Positions 1 to 8,240 of a stretch of 64,000 bases of DNA are shown here, piece after piece. The stretch comes from an uncultured Marinobacter sp. (GTDB lineage Bacteria > Pseudomonadota > Gammaproteobacteria > Pseudomonadales > Oleiphilaceae). Every line of letters begins with the position of its first letter. The first letter of the stretch is position 1. The stretch spans positions 434,001-498,000 of the forward strand of contig NZ_CANLBK010000002.1 in NCBI RefSeq assembly GCF_947488835.1, given 5' to 3'. The position numbers were made by a program, and so were the translations under genes. The notes below the pieces were generated by a model. It ran no database searches, was not told the DNA's origin, and saw only the letters and a program-made list of their open reading frames with translations.

Positions 1-112
1 GCTCCAGAGTACCGGATTGATGAATGCTGGAAGTGGGGAAGACGTCTTGAGCCAAACCGACGAGCCATTCCCTGGTTACTTCATGGTCTTCGATAACTAA
101 TACATTTTGCAT
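1..112 (-). CDS. Response regulator receiver domain, N-terminal fragment
   Basis: Only the first 37 codons lie in the window; the gene runs off the left edge. The protein begins MQNVLVIEDHEVTREWL, the usual first strand and acidic pocket (ED) of a CheY-like receiver domain. The phospho-acceptor Asp and the output domain are outside the window, so its target is unknown; the 'EDH' start is common in NarL/LuxR-type regulators. The ATG at 110-112 follows a run of Gs on the minus strand that could act as a weak ribosome site. Confidence 0.7.
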   Translation of the reverse strand, partial: MQNVLVIEDHEVTREWLVGLAQDVFPTSSIHQSGTLE

Positions 113-320
113 CTACTGGTCGCCCCCAATCATTTCCTTTGAGCCGGCAGGTTCAGAGTGTAGCCAGTTGAATCTAGCAGTCCGATGTCAAAATTCCCAG
201 AGCGGATGGCGGGAGTAACCCGTTTGTGTGATGTGTGGATGCCACGAGGCTAGCTAGACGAGCTGGTGGGGTGCTGGAAAGGTGGGGCAAAAAATGAGTC
301 TGTCCGGGGTAAGCAGACAT

Positions 321-357
321 AAAAAAATCCAATCACCGCTAAGTGATTGGATTTTTT
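321..357. terminator. Bidirectional Rho-independent terminator
   Basis: A perfect stem (AAAAAATCCAATCAC / GTGATTGGATTTTTT) closes a 6-nt loop, flanked by A and T runs, so it can work on both strands. It lies just downstream of the minus-strand tRNA-Pro gene. The stretch 113-320 between it and the response regulator holds no gene that I can see. Confidence 0.85.
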
Positions 358-366
358 AGGGAATTT

Positions 367-443
<77 letters not shown>

Positions 444-591
444 ATTCGCTAATTACTATCTTTTCAAAGCCCAGCTTTGATGACGTGCGCCAAAGAGACT
501 TAAAGAGGAATCTCAGTGGCTTAGCGGGAGCGAAGTCTACACTAGCCCGGAATGAAAATAAACAGGCATCGCATAAATCGCATCTGAATTT

Positions 592-2235
592 CTAGCGTAG
601 CTTGGTTTCCCTGAGCTGTTGCACGAACTCGGGCGGATCAAAGCTATCCGGATTTGATGCAGCCCAGTATTTATCGAAGACTGCCATGCCGGTTTTACCC
701 TCTAGCAGCGCCCCGGGTGCCAGGAACGGAAACAGGTCGATGTATGAGTGCACTCTCGTTTTCGATACCCGGCGGACAATGTGTTCCGGCCCAAGCTCTC
801 CAGGGTGGCGCAGACCTGACGCTTGCAGCATGTTTTGCAGCGCATCCAGGGTGTTTTTATGAAAGTTGTATACCCTCTTGCTTTTATCTTCTACATCCAG
901 CTTGCTGCTTCGTCTGGGGTCTTGAGTGGCGACACCGCTGGGGCAGCGACCGGTATGGCAATTCAGGGCCTGGATGCAGCCTAGCGAAAACATGTAGCCA
1001 CGGGCCGAGTTGCACCAGTCGGCGCCCAGGGCCAGAGTGCGCGCGATATTGAAGGCAGAAGTGATTTTCCCGGCAGCCCCAATGGCGATATCTTCCCTGA
1101 GGTTGGTGCCCACCAATGTGTTATGCACCAGAAGGAGGGCCTCTGTCAGGGGCGTGCCTATACGATTGATGAACTCCAGTGGTGCAGCACCGGTACCGCC
1201 TTCGCCGCCGTCTATAACAATGAAATCGGGTTTGCGCCCGGTCTCCAGCATGGCTTTAACAATGGCAAACCACTCCCATGGGTGCCCGATAGCCAGTTTG
1301 AAGCCTACCGGTTTGCCTCCAGACAGTTCGCGGAGCTGGTCCAGAAATTCAAGCATTTCGATGGGTGTTGAAAAAGCTGAATGTTCGGCGGGCGAAATGC
1401 AGTCCTCACCTACGGAAACGCCTCGGGCTTCTGCGATTTCCGGTGTCACTTTCGCGCCAGGTAGAATGCCACCGTGGCCGGGTTTTGCACCCTGAGATAG
1501 TTTGACCTCTATCATTTTTACTTGATCGAGCGTCGCATTTAGTGCGAATTGGTCAGGGCTGAATGAGCCATCCTTGTTCCGGCAGCCGAAGTAGCCAGAA
1601 CCGATCTCCCAGACCAGGTCGCCCCCGGGCGCTTTATGATAGCGGGAGATAGAACCTTCACCTGTGTCGTGGTAGAAGTCGCCCATTTTTGCGCCTGTGT
1701 TCAGGCTCAGAATTGCATTTGCCGAAAGCGAGCCAAAGCTCATGGCAGAGATATTGAAAACACTTGCGCTGTATGGCTTGGCGCAGCGCGAGCCAATCTG
1801 AACTCGGAAGTTGCTATCGACGATTGTTGAAGGCTTCAGTGAGTGGTTTATCCATTCAAAACCATCTTCATACATTTTCAGCTGGGAGCCAAAAGGGCGC
1901 TTGTCCAGCACGTTTTTAGCTCGCTGATAGATGAGTGCGCGCTGGTCCCTTGAAAACGGCTGCTCATCATTATCGGACTGGATGAAGTACTGGCGAATTT
2001 CGGGCCCTATGGATTCGAACAGGTAGCGAAAGTGCACCATGATGGGGTAGTTGCGGCTGATGGTGTGCTTCTTTTGCAATAAGTCGTAGGTGCCAAGAAT
2101 GGTCAGGGCACCGAAGATGCCGGGGAAAATGTAACCCGCTTGAAAATGCAGGCTCAGAGCCAGCGAAAAAATGAAACCTGCAATACTCAAAACGTAGGCT
2201 GAGTACCGCATTGGGAATGTGGTTGTTTTCTCCAT
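592..2235 (-). CDS. FMN-binding glutamate synthase family protein (membrane-anchored)
   Basis: This is a stand-alone protein built on the FMN-binding synthase domain of glutamate synthase. Two hydrophobic helices near the N-terminus (about residues 9-45) suggest membrane anchoring. They are followed by the (beta/alpha)8 FMN domain with the motifs NISAMSFGSLSANA, KPGHGGILPGAKV and VIDGGEGGTGAAP. A cysteine cluster CIQALNCHTGRC near residue 425 matches the 3Fe-4S ligands of GltB. No glutaminase domain is present, so ammonia-dependent glutamate formation cannot be assumed; the substrate is unknown. I chose the ATG at 2235, preceded by GAGTGAG; a longer frame reaches 2292 and another ATG is at 2211. 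It is monocistronic and divergent from the BCCT transporter. Confidence 0.85.
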   Translation of the reverse strand: MEKTTTFPMRYSAYVLSIAGFIFSLALSLHFQAGYIFPGIFGALTILGTYDLLQKKHTISRNYPIMVHFRYLFESIGPEIRQYFIQSDNDEQPFSRDQRALIYQRAKNVLDKRPFGSQLKMYEDGFEWINHSLKPSTIVDSNFRVQIGSRCAKPYSASVFNISAMSFGSLSANAILSLNTGAKMGDFYHDTGEGSISRYHKAPGGDLVWEIGSGYFGCRNKDGSFSPDQFALNATLDQVKMIEVKLSQGAKPGHGGILPGAKVTPEIAEARGVSVGEDCISPAEHSAFSTPIEMLEFLDQLRELSGGKPVGFKLAIGHPWEWFAIVKAMLETGRKPDFIVIDGGEGGTGAAPLEFINRIGTPLTEALLLVHNTLVGTNLREDIAIGAAGKITSAFNIARTLALGADWCNSARGYMFSLGCIQALNCHTGRCPSGVATQDPRRSSKLDVEDKSKRVYNFHKNTLDALQNMLQASGLRHPGELGPEHIVRRVSKTRVHSYIDLFPFLAPGALLEGKTGMAVFDKYWAASNPDSFDPPEFVQQLRETKLR

Positions 2236-2392
2236 GAATTTCTCACTCGGCTCAGTAAATGCTGTGAAGGATGTGCACCATTCGATTGGCAACCAGTATA
2301 TCGATGCGGTGGTTAACTTATAGTTGGTTGTTTAAGTTTCTTCTTTAAAGCTCCGTGTTTGGTCTATGCTCAAAAAGGGAATTGAGAGCGCT

Positions 2393-2421
2393 TTGATGTT
2401 TTGAGCTCAAAACATTAATAT
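2393..2421 (+). promoter_or_regulatory. Sigma70 promoter with a 20-bp palindromic operator in the spacer
   Basis: TTGATG (2393-2398) and TAATAT (2416-2421) are separated by exactly 17 bp. A perfect palindrome, ATGTTTTGAGCTCAAAACAT (2396-2415), fills the spacer. A repressor bound there would block RNA polymerase. The promoter would give a leader of about 70 nt before the GTG start of the BCCT gene at 2498. The regulator is unknown; a BetI-like TetR repressor would suit an osmolyte transporter but that is a guess. Confidence 0.6.
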
Positions 2422-2497
2422 GGCGCGCCTGTAACATTTGAATCCAGATTATGACGAATTTCGGATACTAAATTCAAAAATCAGGAGGCGCCATCAC

Positions 2498-4090
2498 GTG
2501 GGCGACGTAGTTAAAGACGAGTATCAAACGGATTACGTAGCCGGCCAGGATAACGTAAGACCATTCGGGCTGGATCTGCACGCACCGGTATTCCCGATTA
2601 CGGCAATACTGGTTGTGCTGTTTGTAGTGGGGACACTCATGTTCCCCACAGCGGCGAATGAGCTGCTGGTTGGCACAAAGGACAGCATCATCGAAAACTT
2701 CGATTGGTTCTTTTTGCTAAGCGCCAACGTATTTGTGATTGTGTGTATTGCACTGATCTTTATGCCGGTGGGTAAGATCCGCTTGGGCGGTATGGATGCC
2801 AAGCCTGACTTTTCTACCATCTCCTGGTTTTCAATGCTGTTTGCAGCAGGCATGGGCATTGGTCTGATGTTCTGGGCTGTGGCGGAACCTGTCGCTTATT
2901 ACACTGACTGGTTTGGTACGCCGTTTGGAGTGGAAGCAAACACGCCAGAGGCGCGTAAGCTGGCCATGGGCGGCACTATGTACCATTGGGGTCTTCACCC
3001 TTGGGCCGTTTACTCTATTGTTGCGCTTTCCCTGGCCTTCTTTGCGTACAACAAGAACATGCCGCTGACTATTCGTTCCGCGTTCTTCCCTCTTTTAAAA
3101 GACAAGGTGTGGGGCTGGCCTGGGCATATCATCGATACCTTGGCGGTTGTCGCCACTATATTTGGCTTGGCAACGTCGCTTGGCTTTGGTGCACAGCAAG
3201 CCGCTTCGGGCCTTAACTACTTGTTTGGTATGGGCTCCGGCATCAACGTTCAAATGGCGATTATTGTGGGCGTAACCGCTGTCGCGTTGTTGTCGGTTCT
3301 GCGTGGCCTCGACGGCGGCGTAAAAGTACTGAGTAACATCAACATGGCGCTGGCGGGCATTCTTTTGTTCTTCGTTATTTTTGCCGGCCCCACCATGAGT
3401 ATCCTGGAAAACCTTTGGGCAACCAGCTCCAGTTATGTGAGCAATGTCGTAGCTTTCAGTAACCCATTTGGCCGTGACGATGAGGCCTGGATGCGTGGCT
3501 GGACTGTGTTTTATTGGGCATGGTGGATTTCCTGGTCACCATTCGTAGGTATGTTTATCGCACGTGTTTCGAAAGGCCGCACGGTTCGTGAATTTGTAAC
3601 GGCAGTTCTGATCATCCCTACGGTTATTACCGCAGTGTGGATGAGCTCCTTTGGTGGTGCGGCGCTTGAACAGATTGATCAGGGCATTGGCGCGCTGGCA
3701 GAAGATGGCATCACAGAAGTGTCCCTGGCGATGTTCCAGATGTTTGCAAACCTTCCGCTGACTGAGATCCTGTCGTTTGTTGGCATTGTTCTGGTGCTGG
3801 TGTTCTTTATCACCTCATCGGATTCTGGCTCGCTGGTTATCGACAGCATCACGGCGGGTGGCAAAACCGACGCACCTACCGCGCAGCGTGTATTTTGGGT
3901 GATTATGGAAGGTGCCATTGCAGCGGCACTGATCTTCGGTGGCGGCGCGGATGCGCTGAGCGCTATCCAGGCGTCTGCAGTGAGTGCGGGCCTACCGTTC
4001 ACCGTGATCCTTCTGATCATGACTTGGGGCTTGTTGAAAGGCCTGGCTCATGAGCGCAAGCTGTTGATTGCACGAGGTGAGATGTCATAG
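2498..4090 (+). CDS. BCCT family betaine/choline/carnitine-type transporter
   Basis: An inner-membrane secondary transporter of the BCCT family (glycine betaine, choline, carnitine or ectoine uptake, driven by Na+ or H+). About 12 hydrophobic segments are present. Family landmarks are GMGIGLMFWAVAEPVAYY in the Gly-rich unwound helix, and FYWAWWISWSPFVGMF, the Trp box that cages the trimethylammonium group. The C-terminal tail is short, so osmosensing through a long tail as in BetP is unlikely. The start is set by AGGAGG at 2483-2488, 9 nt before GTG 2498; the frame also opens at a TTG (2438) without a ribosome site. The substrate cannot be assigned from sequence; an osmoprotectant is the likely cargo in a marine cell. 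Confidence 0.92.
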   Translation: MGDVVKDEYQTDYVAGQDNVRPFGLDLHAPVFPITAILVVLFVVGTLMFPTAANELLVGTKDSIIENFDWFFLLSANVFVIVCIALIFMPVGKIRLGGMDAKPDFSTISWFSMLFAAGMGIGLMFWAVAEPVAYYTDWFGTPFGVEANTPEARKLAMGGTMYHWGLHPWAVYSIVALSLAFFAYNKNMPLTIRSAFFPLLKDKVWGWPGHIIDTLAVVATIFGLATSLGFGAQQAASGLNYLFGMGSGINVQMAIIVGVTAVALLSVLRGLDGGVKVLSNINMALAGILLFFVIFAGPTMSILENLWATSSSYVSNVVAFSNPFGRDDEAWMRGWTVFYWAWWISWSPFVGMFIARVSKGRTVREFVTAVLIIPTVITAVWMSSFGGAALEQIDQGIGALAEDGITEVSLAMFQMFANLPLTEILSFVGIVLVLVFFITSSDSGSLVIDSITAGGKTDAPTAQRVFWVIMEGAIAAALIFGGGADALSAIQASAVSAGLPFTVILLIMTWGLLKGLAHERKLLIARGEMS

Positions 4091-4102
4091 GAAGTGACGC
4101 AT

Positions 4103-4132
4103 AAAAAAACGGAGCCAAGGCTCCGTTTTTTT
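4103..4132. terminator. Bidirectional Rho-independent terminator
   Basis: The stem ACGGAGCC/GGCTCCGT with a 2-nt loop is bordered by seven As and seven Ts. It lies between the convergent BCCT gene and the ATP-grasp ligase gene and can serve both. Confidence 0.9.
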
Positions 4133-4150
4133 ATGTTCGTTATATTCAGC

Positions 4151-5098
4151 TCAAAGGCTTGCGAAGTTTTTCATGGCGTAGTTCGCGCGCTCTTTGGGTG
4201 TGAAGTGAGGGCGCTTGAGACGCTCAACAGCGCGCAGCCTGGGTAGCAAACCGCGGCCATTGGCCATCTGGATAGCCAAGCCTGGCCGTGCATTCAGTTC
4301 AAGGAGTTGTGGCCCATGCTGAGCGTCCACTACAAGGTCAACGCCCATGTAGCCCAGCCCTGTTGCCTCGAAGCAGCGTGAAGCCATCTCCAGCATTTCA
4401 TCCCAAGCTTCAATTTGGATGTTTTCGAGGGGCAAGCCAGTATCGGGGTGTAGTGTAATGGGGCGGTTGAATTGCACCGCGTTCAGGCTTTTTCCTGTAC
4501 CCAGATCCAATCCTACACCCACTGCACCTTGGTGCAGGTTTGCTTTGCCATCAGAGTCGGTTGTTGCAAGGCGCAGCATAGCCATCACCGGGTAGCCCTG
4601 GAATACGATTATGCGTATGTCAGGTACGCCTTGGTGTGAATAGCGAGCCAGCGATGGGGCAGATTCCACCAGATCTTCAACAATCGCTACATCCGGCGTG
4701 CCCGCAAGTGAGTATAGGCCAGCCAGAATGTTGGTCAGGTGCCGTTCAAGTACCGAGGCGCCCACTCTTGCACCGGAGGCCTTTACAAAGCTATCTCCGT
4801 CCCGGCCTGTGATCACCGTAATACCTTTGCCGCCAGATCCCTTCGCAGGCTTGATGGCGAAACCTGCAAGCCCTTCCGCCATTTCCCGGAAGCGAGAAAT
4901 CTCGTGCTGCTGCTTCACAACCTGCAGCAGCTTTGGCGTTTTCACATCATACTCGGCAACCGCCAGCTTCGTTTTGAGTTTGTTGTCTACCAGCGGATAG
5001 GACGAGCGCTCGTTATAGCGGGCAATGTAGTCCACGTTGCGCCGGTTCATGTTCAGCATGCCCAAACGGTTCAGTGCGCGCGGAGAGATCCAGTCCAT
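4151..5098 (-). CDS. RimK-like alpha-L-glutamate ligase (ATP-grasp)
   Basis: ATP-grasp enzymes of this type join a carboxylate to an amine through an acyl phosphate. The Gly-rich ATP loop KPAKGSGGKGITVI lies near residue 85, and the metal/ATP motif LLELNARPGLAIQ lies near residue 270. At 315 aa it is close to the usual size of the 'alpha-L-glutamate ligase-like' family. It is the last gene of a three-gene operon, one base after the stop of the 7TM transglutaminase-like gene. This trio (ligase, inactive transglutaminase with a 7TM domain, retropepsin-like lipoprotein) recurs in gammaproteobacteria, so a shared envelope role is likely. The substrate is not known. Confidence 0.85.
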   Translation of the reverse strand: MDWISPRALNRLGMLNMNRRNVDYIARYNERSSYPLVDNKLKTKLAVAEYDVKTPKLLQVVKQQHEISRFREMAEGLAGFAIKPAKGSGGKGITVITGRDGDSFVKASGARVGASVLERHLTNILAGLYSLAGTPDVAIVEDLVESAPSLARYSHQGVPDIRIIVFQGYPVMAMLRLATTDSDGKANLHQGAVGVGLDLGTGKSLNAVQFNRPITLHPDTGLPLENIQIEAWDEMLEMASRCFEATGLGYMGVDLVVDAQHGPQLLELNARPGLAIQMANGRGLLPRLRAVERLKRPHFTPKERANYAMKNFASL

Positions 5099-5099
5099 A

Positions 5100-6617
5100 T
5101 CAGTCGTAGACCTTCATTGGAGTAAAGCGTCTGAGTTCGCTGAGCTTGTAACCGGTATATTGGCCCATCAAGAGAATCAGTCCCAAAATCGAAAAGTGCA
5201 GTTCCGGGAAGTTGAATGTCAGGTGGCCCGCCAAGGGCGCGCTCATCAGTAAGTAGGCGCAAATAGCAACAAAAAGACTGCCAGAGCCTTGGACCAGAAC
5301 CTCCTGGCCGCCTTCCTCTTCCCAGAGAATGGACATGCGCTCGATAGTCCATGCGATGATGACCATCGGGAAGAAGGTTACCGTCATGCCTGTGTTGAAG
5401 CCCATTTGATAACCAAAAATACTCAGGCCGGCAGTTATGAAGATAACAAGGATAATCAGGGCTGATATTCGCGATACGAGAAGCAGGTTCAAACTGGACA
5501 GGTATCCGCGCATGGCCAGGCCAATGGCAACCACTGAGAGGAAAGCCACGAGGCCAGGGACGAGGGTGGTTTGAACAAAGGCAACTGCTATCAACACGGG
5601 CATGAACGTGCCTGATGTGCGAATGCCGATAACAATACGCATAAACGCAACGACAAGCGCCCCGAGCGGCAGCAGCAGAAGCATGCGGAACATGCTCTGC
5701 TCTTCAATAGGGAGTTCGTAGAAACTCAGGAAGCCCAAGCCATTGCCATCGGATTGCATGGCTGAAAGTTGAAGCGCCGGGATGGTTTGCCGAAGTATGG
5801 AGAAACTGATTTCGGAATTGTCACCGCCAACAACATCAAGCAGGGATTCAGAGCCCTGCCGCCAGAGCAGGAGGTCTTCGGGGATACCCTGGGCTGCAGT
5901 TTTCGGGTTCAAAGTAAGCCATTTTTCGCCGTTATATATCTGTAGGAAAGGCGTTAGCTGCTGCCGGCGCCGGGCATCCTCAAGCTTCAGGCCATCGGCC
6001 GTGCGAGCAGGAATCCCGGAATGGTTAAGCATGTTAACCAGCAGTTGCAGATAGTTTTCTTCCGACACGAGAAGCGTTGTGTTTTGAACGCGGGTATCTG
6101 GTTGCATCAACCGGATCAGCTCTCGCGTCATGCTCTCTGGCGTACTTGAGCGTGCTTCTGCCTGGGCCAGGATTTCCCGTACAGCAGTGGCTTGGGGTTC
6201 TTCCCAGAACAAACGTCGGGTTTTTGGTGGCTGGGCAGGAGGAGTTTGCTCTGCACCTGGGTCGGGTATGAATTGTGCTTTGAAGTACAAGGTTTGCGGG
6301 CCAGCCACTTCGCGCTTTGTCCACTCAGCGCGCCGGCTGCCAGCTTTATCTATAATTGAAAATCCGTACCCCGGGGATGCAGCTTGCTCAGTCAGAATTC
6401 GGAATCCGGGTGGGTGCTCGGGTACATTCAAGCTTGCCACGATTGGTTGATTTGACCCATTAAAGTCAACCCGGGCTTCAACCATCCAGACGGGATGCTG
6501 CTCCCCGGTGAGCCAGGGAATCCCCAGTTCTGCGTGGCGCCAAATGGCAAGTGAAATGCCTGCAGCAATAAGCAGGAAAACAGCAATATAAAACGGTAGG
6601 CGGGAGGGGCTATTCAC
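5100..6617 (-). CDS. Inactive transglutaminase-like protein with C-terminal 7TM domain
   Basis: A 505-aa membrane protein. One N-terminal helix (about residues 8-26) leads into a periplasmic region of about 200 residues with transglutaminase-like character (LLVNMLNHSGIPARTADGLK). The Cys expected at the active site of true transglutaminases is not evident; the family is described as inactive. About seven hydrophobic helices follow from residue 315 on (MLLLLPLGALVVAFMRIVIG onward). It starts at GTG 6617, two bases after the stop of the lipoprotein gene, and its stop sits one base before the ATP-grasp ligase start, so the three are almost certainly cotranscribed and coupled. A sensor or scaffold role for the ligase is plausible but inferred. 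Confidence 0.82.
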   Translation of the reverse strand: MNSPSRLPFYIAVFLLIAAGISLAIWRHAELGIPWLTGEQHPVWMVEARVDFNGSNQPIVASLNVPEHPPGFRILTEQAASPGYGFSIIDKAGSRRAEWTKREVAGPQTLYFKAQFIPDPGAEQTPPAQPPKTRRLFWEEPQATAVREILAQAEARSSTPESMTRELIRLMQPDTRVQNTTLLVSEENYLQLLVNMLNHSGIPARTADGLKLEDARRRQQLTPFLQIYNGEKWLTLNPKTAAQGIPEDLLLWRQGSESLLDVVGGDNSEISFSILRQTIPALQLSAMQSDGNGLGFLSFYELPIEEQSMFRMLLLLPLGALVVAFMRIVIGIRTSGTFMPVLIAVAFVQTTLVPGLVAFLSVVAIGLAMRGYLSSLNLLLVSRISALIILVIFITAGLSIFGYQMGFNTGMTVTFFPMVIIAWTIERMSILWEEEGGQEVLVQGSGSLFVAICAYLLMSAPLAGHLTFNFPELHFSILGLILLMGQYTGYKLSELRRFTPMKVYD

Positions 6618-6619
6618 GA

Positions 6620-7417
6620 TTATTTCCCGTTGTCATTGTCTGTGCGGATGGACTCAGGCAGTTCCGTTACGTACTCCTTGCCGACATCAATCAGCATGAC
6701 ATCCCGGAGAACATTGCGGCCAACGAGTGCCTGGTAAGTGAGGTTGCTCCGATCTGATAGCGTAAATTCTGCTACCTGTTGATGGTCGCCTATGGAGAAC
6801 TGAAGCTCGACCACTACGCGCCTTTCCGCACCATCTGCACTGGCCTGAATTACTTTTACGCGCCGGGAGATTTCTTTTTCCAGGGTAACGAAGTCTTTCG
6901 CGCCGGGAACCGGAACATCAAAGCGAACCCAATTGCTGCCGTCCCGCTCGAAGCGGGTAATGTTGCGTGCATCGATGGACGATGTTTCAGCGCCGCTATC
7001 GATGCGCGCTTTGTAGATCAGCCCGGGCCCGGCCAGAAAAAAGTTCTCTACTTCGCCAACGATCACTTTCCCTTTGAGCCGATCAGCCCTGCCTTTTGAT
7101 CTATCGGTAGCTGGGCAGGCCTTCTGAGCCGGGATGGGTGGACAAGAGGGTTTGGCAACTTGCGTCGCAATGGCTTCCAGCACTTTCTGTGTTGCGACTT
7201 CGTTCTGTTCCAGAATCTTGTCGTGGCGAATCGTTGCGTTGTTTTCCATGGTCACCAGTGTCGCGCGCTGGGTCTGAACGGAGGTGTTGAGATCGCCAAG
7301 ATCGGATTTTGGCACCATGAAATACCTGTCTGCCGAGCAACCCGTCAGCAGAACTGTGCCTGCCAGAACCACAACGGATAACGTCGATAGACCAGCTCGC
7401 AATTGTTTAGAACGCAT
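6620..7417 (-). CDS. Retropepsin-like 'ATP-dependent zinc protease' lipoprotein
   Basis: The first gene of the three-gene operon, 265 aa. It begins with a lipoprotein signal ending in the lipobox LTGC (Cys 27), so the mature protein is probably anchored facing the periplasm. A short coiled-coil-like region is followed by the PF05618-type domain with ARIDSGAETSSIDARN near residue 140. The D-S-G-A core is the retropepsin catalytic signature, although the family carries the old name 'ATP-dependent zinc protease'. Family relatives neighbour RimK-like ligases and can cut glutamate-modified proteins, which suits the ligase in this operon. AGGGG lies upstream of the ATG. Confidence 0.82.
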   Translation of the reverse strand: MRSKQLRAGLSTLSVVVLAGTVLLTGCSADRYFMVPKSDLGDLNTSVQTQRATLVTMENNATIRHDKILEQNEVATQKVLEAIATQVAKPSCPPIPAQKACPATDRSKGRADRLKGKVIVGEVENFFLAGPGLIYKARIDSGAETSSIDARNITRFERDGSNWVRFDVPVPGAKDFVTLEKEISRRVKVIQASADGAERRVVVELQFSIGDHQQVAEFTLSDRSNLTYQALVGRNVLRDVMLIDVGKEYVTELPESIRTDNDNGK

Positions 7418-7581
7418 TAAAAACCCCTGAGCCGGTTGCTGATCACACTTGGAATACGCTAGATGTGACAGTCATAAAAAAGAATAACGGAGAAGATCCG
7501 GGGCAGGAGTATACAGCAACTGACGTGTGTATTTGCTTTACAGTTGGTTAAGGCGGGTTCTCTATCCGCTCTTTTTACTGT

Positions 7582-7956
7582 TTAGCGGAATAGAAAGTGG
7601 CTGGTACCCAGAACCTCATCGGAACGCAAATATTCCTGAATCACCGGAGAGCAGTTGAGGTAAAAAAGAAGCAGTTCTTTTTGAATATCCTGATCCTGAA
7701 TCCGTGCAGCGAAAACAATTAAATCGCGAATGGCATCGTCAGACCCGGCATCAGATGTTTCAGGGCTTTTGCCATACCGGCTCTTGAGCAAGAGGGTAAG
7801 GCGTTCAAGGTGGAACTCGCCGGTGTGGGTGATGTGAGGCAACAACCTGAAATCGCCCGAGCCATAAAAGTCAGGATCGTTTTCCCCGCACTCAGTGTAA
7901 GAGCACTCGGTCTGTCGAAAATCAGCGCCCAGCTTTCGCCAGAGTTCTTTGAGCAT
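7582..7956 (-). CDS. Hypothetical protein, 124 aa
   Basis: I do not recognise this protein. It is soluble, without signal peptide or membrane helix, and slightly acidic. Two cysteines near the N-terminus (ECSYTECGE) could bind metal, but there is no second pair. The C-terminal half is helical (IQKELLLFYLNCSPVIQEYL). It stands alone between the lipoprotein operon and rmuC, with 160 bp of gene-free DNA on one side and about 280 bp (7957-8240) on the other, in which I see no gene. The ribosome site upstream of the ATG is weak. Confidence 0.6.
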   Translation of the reverse strand: MLKELWRKLGADFRQTECSYTECGENDPDFYGSGDFRLLPHITHTGEFHLERLTLLLKSRYGKSPETSDAGSDDAIRDLIVFAARIQDQDIQKELLLFYLNCSPVIQEYLRSDEVLGTSHFLFR

Positions 7957-8240
7957 GATAGATGATCCAGTTTGGTTCGGTATCGATCCAAGAGGCGGTT
8001 AAAAAAGTGTAATCCACCGGTTTTGAGCGATATATACTCTTTTAGTGGATATTACGGGCCGCGTCCATAGTCGGATTCGAGTGCATTACCAAATTGCCAA
8101 ACAGTCGTGATGCAGGCCGTGCATGTGCCTCACGGCAAAAACCATCGGCGAAAAGGTCATTGCGTTCCTATAGAATGTAATGCGTGGGTAAGCTCACGTT
8201 AATCCGAACAAATATTGAATCCACCAGAGGAGCTTTACCT

